The position numbers were made by a program, and so were the translations under genes. Shown one piece after another: positions 7,222 through 10,421 of a stretch of DNA of 10,421 bases. The first letter of the stretch is position 1. Every line of letters starts with the position of its first letter. Location: assembly GCA_023458615.1 (NCBI GenBank), contig JAEWYV010000302.1, positions 1 to 10,421 on the forward strand, written 5' to 3'. The DNA comes from Bacillota bacterium. Its GTDB lineage: Bacteria > Bacillota > Clostridia > Christensenellales > CAG-138. The notes beneath the pieces are model-generated. The model had not been told where the DNA came from. It saw only the letters and a list, made by a program, of their open reading frames with translations, and searched no databases.

Positions 7222-7926
7222 CTATTTTAAATCTGGGGGGTTCCGTTTGCCGAGGAAGCGATGGATTGCGCTCTCATACTGTAACAATGCCAAATCGAGC
7301 GCGCCGCCTCGCGCAAGAGAGGCGAGCATTTGCTCTAGACTTTGATGAAGCAGCAAGCGATTTTTTTGTTTCTCCGATTCATCAGTCAGATAAGGGAGAA
7401 CATGATGCGCCTGTTCCGCTGCATGGCAGTGTTCCGAGAGTGGGAGCAGTGCGGTTAAGAAGGCGGCCTCTGCCTTAGAGACGGGGGAGGCGAGCCGTTT
7501 GAGCCATTGTTTCGTCGCACTTTGGATCGGGGAGAAGCGCTCGCCGCGAAGCATGCGTGTGGCAAGCTCGTTCAGCCGTGTCAGCGTTGTCCCCAGCACT
7601 TGCTGTTGTGCATCCGAAACGGTGCGCATCTCTGCGGTGTTGGCGGATTTCGTCACAATGGCTTGAAAGATATCGGCTTCCCGACGAAAATCGCCCAACT
7701 GTACCGCGCGCTCCTTAGCGCTCTCGCGCTGGTATTGCAAGAGTTGAATCAGCGCAATGATGCAGGTGAGCGCCAAACCCGAGAGCACGCCGACTACGAC
7801 GGATTTGTTAAAGATAAACCAGGATGAGATGAAAATTTCTTTCATGGCGCTGAGCAGCAGCGATAGTACGATGCAGATGATCGCGATAAAGCATAGCGTG
7901 ACGGCGCTTTTGAACAAGATCTTCAT
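7222..7926 (-). CDS. Hypothetical membrane protein with two TM helices
   Basis: I do not recognise this 234-residue protein. It has two strongly hydrophobic helices at about 5-27 and 42-64, joined by a short loop (KEIFISSWFIFNKS), and then a soluble, charged and mostly helical region from 65 to the end. A Q/R/E-rich stretch at about 64-95 may be a coiled coil. Positive residues after the second helix suggest the large domain is cytoplasmic. Histidines cluster at about 166-175 (HCHAAEQAHH) without a known metal-binding pattern. No enzyme motif is visible. The ATG at 7926 has GGGAGGGAG upstream on the minus strand, and the gene has its own promoter and terminator, so it is a single-gene unit. 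Coding status is supported by these signals and by the bounded length. A role in envelope sensing or scaffolding is possible but unsupported. Confidence 0.8.
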   Translation of the reverse strand: MKILFKSAVTLCFIAIICIVLSLLLSAMKEIFISSWFIFNKSVVVGVLSGLALTCIIALIQLLQYQRESAKERAVQLGDFRREADIFQAIVTKSANTAEMRTVSDAQQQVLGTTLTRLNELATRMLRGERFSPIQSATKQWLKRLASPVSKAEAAFLTALLPLSEHCHAAEQAHHVLPYLTDESEKQKNRLLLHQSLEQMLASLARGGALDLALLQYESAIHRFLGKRNPPDLK

Positions 7927-7956
7927 GAAGAACTCCCTCCCTGCGATGCTAAACAG

Positions 7957-7986
7957 ATAGTATCACCATGAGGGTAGGATTGGCAA
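7957..7986 (-). promoter_or_regulatory. Promoter of the hypothetical membrane protein gene
   Basis: On the minus strand TTGCCA (7981-7986, 5 of 6 consensus) is followed after 18 bases by TACTAT (7957-7962), which carries an extended TGA just upstream. The start point would be near 7950, with the ribosome site at about 7934-7942. Confidence 0.6.
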
Positions 7987-7993
7987 GAAAGCG

Positions 7994-8013
7994 GCGTATT
8001 TTCTCACATACGC
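7994..8013. repeat. Short inverted repeat upstream of the 7957-7986 promoter
   Basis: GCGTAT (7994-7999) and ATACGC (8008-8013) form a perfect 6-bp inverted repeat with an 8-base gap, just upstream of the -35 box of the minus-strand promoter. It lies between that promoter and the preceding terminator, so it is probably not transcribed. If functional it would be a protein-binding site rather than an RNA hairpin. Confidence 0.3.
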
Positions 8014-8050
8014 AGACTGGATTCATGAGAAGCCCAATGTGCCTTAACAG

Positions 8051-8079
8051 AAAAAAAGCGAAGGCCCAAGCCCTCGCTT
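8051..8079 (-). terminator. Rho-independent terminator of the YugP-type gene
   Basis: On the minus strand a 10-bp stem (8070-8079 with 8056-8065, one G-U pair) encloses a TTGG loop and is followed by a T-run, with seven A at 8051-8057 on the + strand (the last two also pair in the stem). It lies about 32 bases after the stop codon of the zinc peptidase gene. Confidence 0.85.
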
Positions 8080-8110
8080 TGCAATCATGCAGATAGGGGT
8101 ATGCTCCTTG

Positions 8111-8809
8111 CTAATTCCTGCGGGAACGATTTGCCATCGCAAGCAGCCTCAGGAAGCTGATGAGGGAGGCGACCGCCGCCCAGACATAGGTCATCGCGGC
8201 GGCATTTAAAACCTTTTTTGCTCCGTCGGATTCCTCATAGGTGATGTAGTTGCCTTCCTCAAGCATTCTCAGCGCGCGAGCGGAGGCGTTGAATTCAACA
8301 GGCAGGGTAACCACCTGAAATACCAGCATCGCGCCAAAGAGAATTACGCCGATCATGGAGAGATTAAAGCTGCCCATCATAAGACCGAGGATGACGATCC
8401 ACGGAGCGGCAAAGGAGCCAATGGAGGCAACGGGGAGAATCGCATTGCGCAGGCGGATGGGTGCATAGCCCTCCTGATATTGCATAACGTGACCGATCTC
8501 ATGCGCCGCAACCGCGACGGCGGCGATGCTGTTTTGCCCGTACACCTGTGTGCTTAGCCCCACCACGCCGTTCTTCGGGTCAAAGTGGTCGGTAAGCGAA
8601 CCCTGGACAGGCGTGATCTGAACCGGACTGTTCCCCCGGTTGAGCAGTTGCTGGGCAATTTCTTCCGCGCGGAGGCCGGACGAAATCGGCATCTGCGCAA
8701 ACTGGTTAAAGGTTTTTTGCACCTTGCCCTGTGCATAAAAACTAATTCCCATGACCACGAGCAGCAGGATAATATAGATTCCGTCGCCCGATCCATAGCC
8801 AAAATACAT
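8111..8809 (-). CDS. YugP-type membrane zinc metallopeptidase
   Basis: A membrane-embedded neutral zinc metallopeptidase of the Zn_peptidase_2 (YugP) family; physiological substrates of the family are unknown. The 232-residue product has an N-terminal hydrophobic segment at about 10-26, a soluble part with FDPKNGVVGLS at 76-86, then the catalytic AAHEIGHVMQYQEGY with His103, Glu104 and His107. Further hydrophobic helices lie at about 124-145, 148-170 and 204-222. VTLPVEFNASARAL at 167-180 is the conserved motif that probably supplies the third zinc ligand (Glu172). Length and motif order match the family. GGAGGGG sits just before the ATG at 8809 on the minus strand. The gene is monocistronic, with a promoter at 8839-8847 and a terminator at 8051-8079, and it is divergent from asnS. 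Confidence 0.94.
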   Translation of the reverse strand: MYFGYGSGDGIYIILLLVVMGISFYAQGKVQKTFNQFAQMPISSGLRAEEIAQQLLNRGNSPVQITPVQGSLTDHFDPKNGVVGLSTQVYGQNSIAAVAVAAHEIGHVMQYQEGYAPIRLRNAILPVASIGSFAAPWIVILGLMMGSFNLSMIGVILFGAMLVFQVVTLPVEFNASARALRMLEEGNYITYEESDGAKKVLNAAAMTYVWAAVASLISFLRLLAMANRSRRN

Positions 8810-8838
8810 AATAATTCCCCTCCAAAGAGACTACAATC

Positions 8839-8847
8839 AGTATAGCA
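8839..8847 (-). promoter_or_regulatory. Extended -10 promoter of the YugP-type gene
   Basis: On the minus strand TGCTATACT at 8839-8847 is an extended -10 element (TATACT matches 5 of 6). No good -35 hexamer is present 16-18 bases upstream, so the extended TG probably compensates. It sits about 20 bases before the ribosome site. Confidence 0.55.
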
Positions 8848-8989
8848 TATTCGCTATTGTGGTACAGCGGTTTTCAATATCGTTTGCAATTCCACCAAAA
8901 TTCGATCAAAATAGCGGTTTTGCCTGCCGTCAATTTGCCTAAAACCAGTCGGCAAAGCAAGAAAAGGGGCTTTTTTCGGCGGTAAAATG

Positions 8990-8998
8990 TGATATACT
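8990..8998 (+). promoter_or_regulatory. Extended -10 promoter of asnS
   Basis: TGATATACT at 8990-8998 has the TG extension and a 5-of-6 TATACT. The -35 region is only a T-run at 8971-8976. Transcription from about 9005 leaves a leader of some 37 bases, too short for a T-box riboswitch. Confidence 0.6.
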
Positions 8999-9041
8999 AT
9001 CCGTTAATCCCAAATTTCAAAATAGGAAAGGTTGTTTTTTT

Positions 9042-10421
9042 ATGGCGCTCAAACTATCCCAAATTCAAAAATCGCCGGAATCGTATGCCGGTCCAATCGC
9101 GGTCTGCGGTTGGGTTCGAACGGTTCGCGAAGGCAAGACGCTCGGGTTTGTCGAGCTGACCGATGGTACATGCTTTACCCCTGTTCAGATCGTTTTTGAG
9201 CGCGACGATCGAAATTTGGGCAACGGACTCTCCACGGGCTGCGCAATCGCCGTTTCCGGCGAACTGGTGATGACACCGGATGCACCGCAACCGTTTGAGA
9301 TCCGTGCAAGTGAAATCATTCTGGAAGGCGCATGCCCGGCAGACTATCCGCTGCAAAAGAAGCGGCACACGCTGGAGTACCTGCGCACCATTCAGCATCT
9401 TCGCCCGCGCACCAATACCTTTCAGGCGACGTTTCGCGTGCGCTCCGTGGTTGCCGCGGCGATCCATGAGTTCTTTCAGCAGAATGGCTTTGTGTATGTG
9501 CATACCCCTTTGATCACGGGTTCGGACTGCGAGGGCGCAGGCGAAATGTTTCAGGTAACCACGCTGCCGCTCAAGGATATGCCGAAGGATAAAGATGGTA
9601 ATGTGGACTTTTCCGGCGACTTTTTTGGCAAGCCCGCGAACCTGACCGTGTCCGGCCAGCTCTATGGCGAGGCGTTCGCAATGGCGTTTCGCGACATCTA
9701 TACCTTTGGCCCGACCTTCCGCGCGGAGTATAGCTTTACCGCCCGCCATGCAGCGGAGTTTTGGATGATTGAACCGGAGATGGCGTTTTGCGATCTTGCG
9801 GGAGATATGGATGTCGCCGAAGCGATGATTAAATACATCATCAAGACGGTGCTGGATCGCTGCCCTGCCGAGATGGAGTTCTTCAATAAGTTCGTCGATC
9901 CCGGCCTGCTGGAGCGGCTGGATGTCGTGCTCAAAAACGATTTTGTCCGCCTGAGCTATACCAAGGCGGTTGAGCAACTTCTGGCGAGCGGTGCCGAGTT
10001 TAAATACCCCGTCGGCTGGGGGCTGGAACTTCAGACCGAGCACGAGCGTTACCTCACCGAGCAAATTTACAAATGCCCGGTGTTTGTAACGGATTATCCC
10101 AAGGATTTCAAGGCGTTTTATATGCGCATGAACGATGATGGCAAAACCGTTGCCGCGGCGGATCTTCTGGTGCCCGGCGTGGGCGAGATCATCGGCGGCA
10201 GCCAGCGTGAAGAGCGGCAGGATATGCTCGAAAAGCGCATTGCGGAGCTCGGCATGGATCTGGGACAGTATGACTGGTATCTGGAGCTGCGAAAATTCGG
10301 CGGCGTGAAGCACGCGGGATTCGGCCTCGGATTTGAGCGCATCATCATGTATGTCACCGGCATGCAAAACATCCGCGACGTGCTGCCATTCCCCAGAACG
10401 ACGGCAAACATGGAGATGTAA
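9042..10421 (+). CDS. asnS: Asparaginyl-tRNA synthetase
   Basis: Charges tRNA-Asn with asparagine in two ATP-dependent steps, in the cytoplasm. This is a class IIb synthetase of 459 residues, normal for bacterial AsnRS. An N-terminal OB-fold anticodon-binding domain lies at about 17-105 (IAVCGWVRTVREGKTLGFVEL), then the catalytic domain. Motif 2 is TFGPTFRAE with Arg227 and Glu229, followed by RHAAEFWMIEPEMAF. Motif 3 is GFGLGFER at 426-433 with Arg433. The VSGQLYGEAFAMAF stretch and FPRT near the end fit AsnRS rather than AspRS. After motif 2 the residues read YSFT, where E. coli has NSNT and B. subtilis has KSKT. AGGAAAGG at 9024-9031 precedes the ATG. The stop codon is the last base of the window, so the gene is complete but anything downstream is unseen. 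Confidence 0.97.
   Translation: MALKLSQIQKSPESYAGPIAVCGWVRTVREGKTLGFVELTDGTCFTPVQIVFERDDRNLGNGLSTGCAIAVSGELVMTPDAPQPFEIRASEIILEGACPADYPLQKKRHTLEYLRTIQHLRPRTNTFQATFRVRSVVAAAIHEFFQQNGFVYVHTPLITGSDCEGAGEMFQVTTLPLKDMPKDKDGNVDFSGDFFGKPANLTVSGQLYGEAFAMAFRDIYTFGPTFRAEYSFTARHAAEFWMIEPEMAFCDLAGDMDVAEAMIKYIIKTVLDRCPAEMEFFNKFVDPGLLERLDVVLKNDFVRLSYTKAVEQLLASGAEFKYPVGWGLELQTEHERYLTEQIYKCPVFVTDYPKDFKAFYMRMNDDGKTVAAADLLVPGVGEIIGGSQREERQDMLEKRIAELGMDLGQYDWYLELRKFGGVKHAGFGLGFERIIMYVTGMQNIRDVLPFPRTTANMEM

Noticed and set aside
8999..9041. A T-box riboswitch in front of asnS
   Set aside because: The leader from the predicted start is about 37 bases, with no Stem I, no T-box sequence and no terminator hairpin.
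9054..10367. Long minus-strand open frame (437 codons) opposite asnS
   Set aside because: It mirrors asnS almost exactly, has no ribosome site or recognisable domain, and asnS is certain.
1..10421. Mobile elements, CRISPR arrays, toxin-antitoxin or defence genes
   Set aside because: No transposase, integrase, regularly spaced repeats or defence-type domains were found; every sizeable frame without a recognised function is a shadow except 7222-7926.

Overview
The window looks like ordinary chromosomal DNA from an anaerobic member of the Bacillota, most likely class Clostridia. The evidence is a set of families typical of that group: YitT with a DUF2179 tail, a YugP-type membrane zinc peptidase, an M29 aminopeptidase, a short (391-residue) malic enzyme and a clostridial-style AsnRS. 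Strong GGAGG-type ribosome sites, sigma-A-like promoters and compact hairpin terminators fit as well. No tRNA, rRNA, CRISPR array, insertion sequence or phage gene was seen. Genes fill almost everything, and no stretch over 300 bases lacks one.

Layout. Positions 21-2338 (+) hold a two-gene malate/2-hydroxyacid unit: an Ldh_2-family NAD(P)-dependent dehydrogenase followed 29 bases later by an NAD(P)-dependent malic enzyme, closed by a hairpin terminator at 2373-2415. Positions 2446-5043 (+) form a second unit with its own promoter: a membrane diguanylate cyclase (dCache sensor, PAS, GGDEF with intact active site and inhibitory site) and a GtrA-family membrane protein that appears to start at a rare ATT codon. 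A 15-bp perfect hairpin at 5010-5043 separates this unit from the convergent minus-strand unit.

The minus-strand half, read from 8809 down to 5055, consists of a YugP-type zinc metallopeptidase (own promoter and terminator), an unrecognised two-helix membrane protein at 7222-7926 (own promoter and terminator), and an operon of an M29 aminopeptidase followed by a YitT-family membrane protein. Divergent from the YugP gene, asnS (asparaginyl-tRNA synthetase) runs on the + strand from 9042 and ends with its stop codon at the last base of the window.

How the genes work together. The first pair probably interconverts malate, pyruvate and a related 2-hydroxy/2-oxoacid while moving reducing equivalents between nicotinamide pools. 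The second pair couples a signal-responsive c-di-GMP synthase to a small membrane protein of the family that handles lipid-linked sugars, which suggests control of a cell-surface glycan. The remainder is housekeeping: peptide turnover, membrane proteolysis and tRNA charging. I found no convincing new defence or mobile system. The items most worth a second look are the ATT start of the GtrA gene, the c-di-GMP/GtrA pairing with a possible operator at its promoter, and the orphan membrane protein flanked by near-identical terminator arms.
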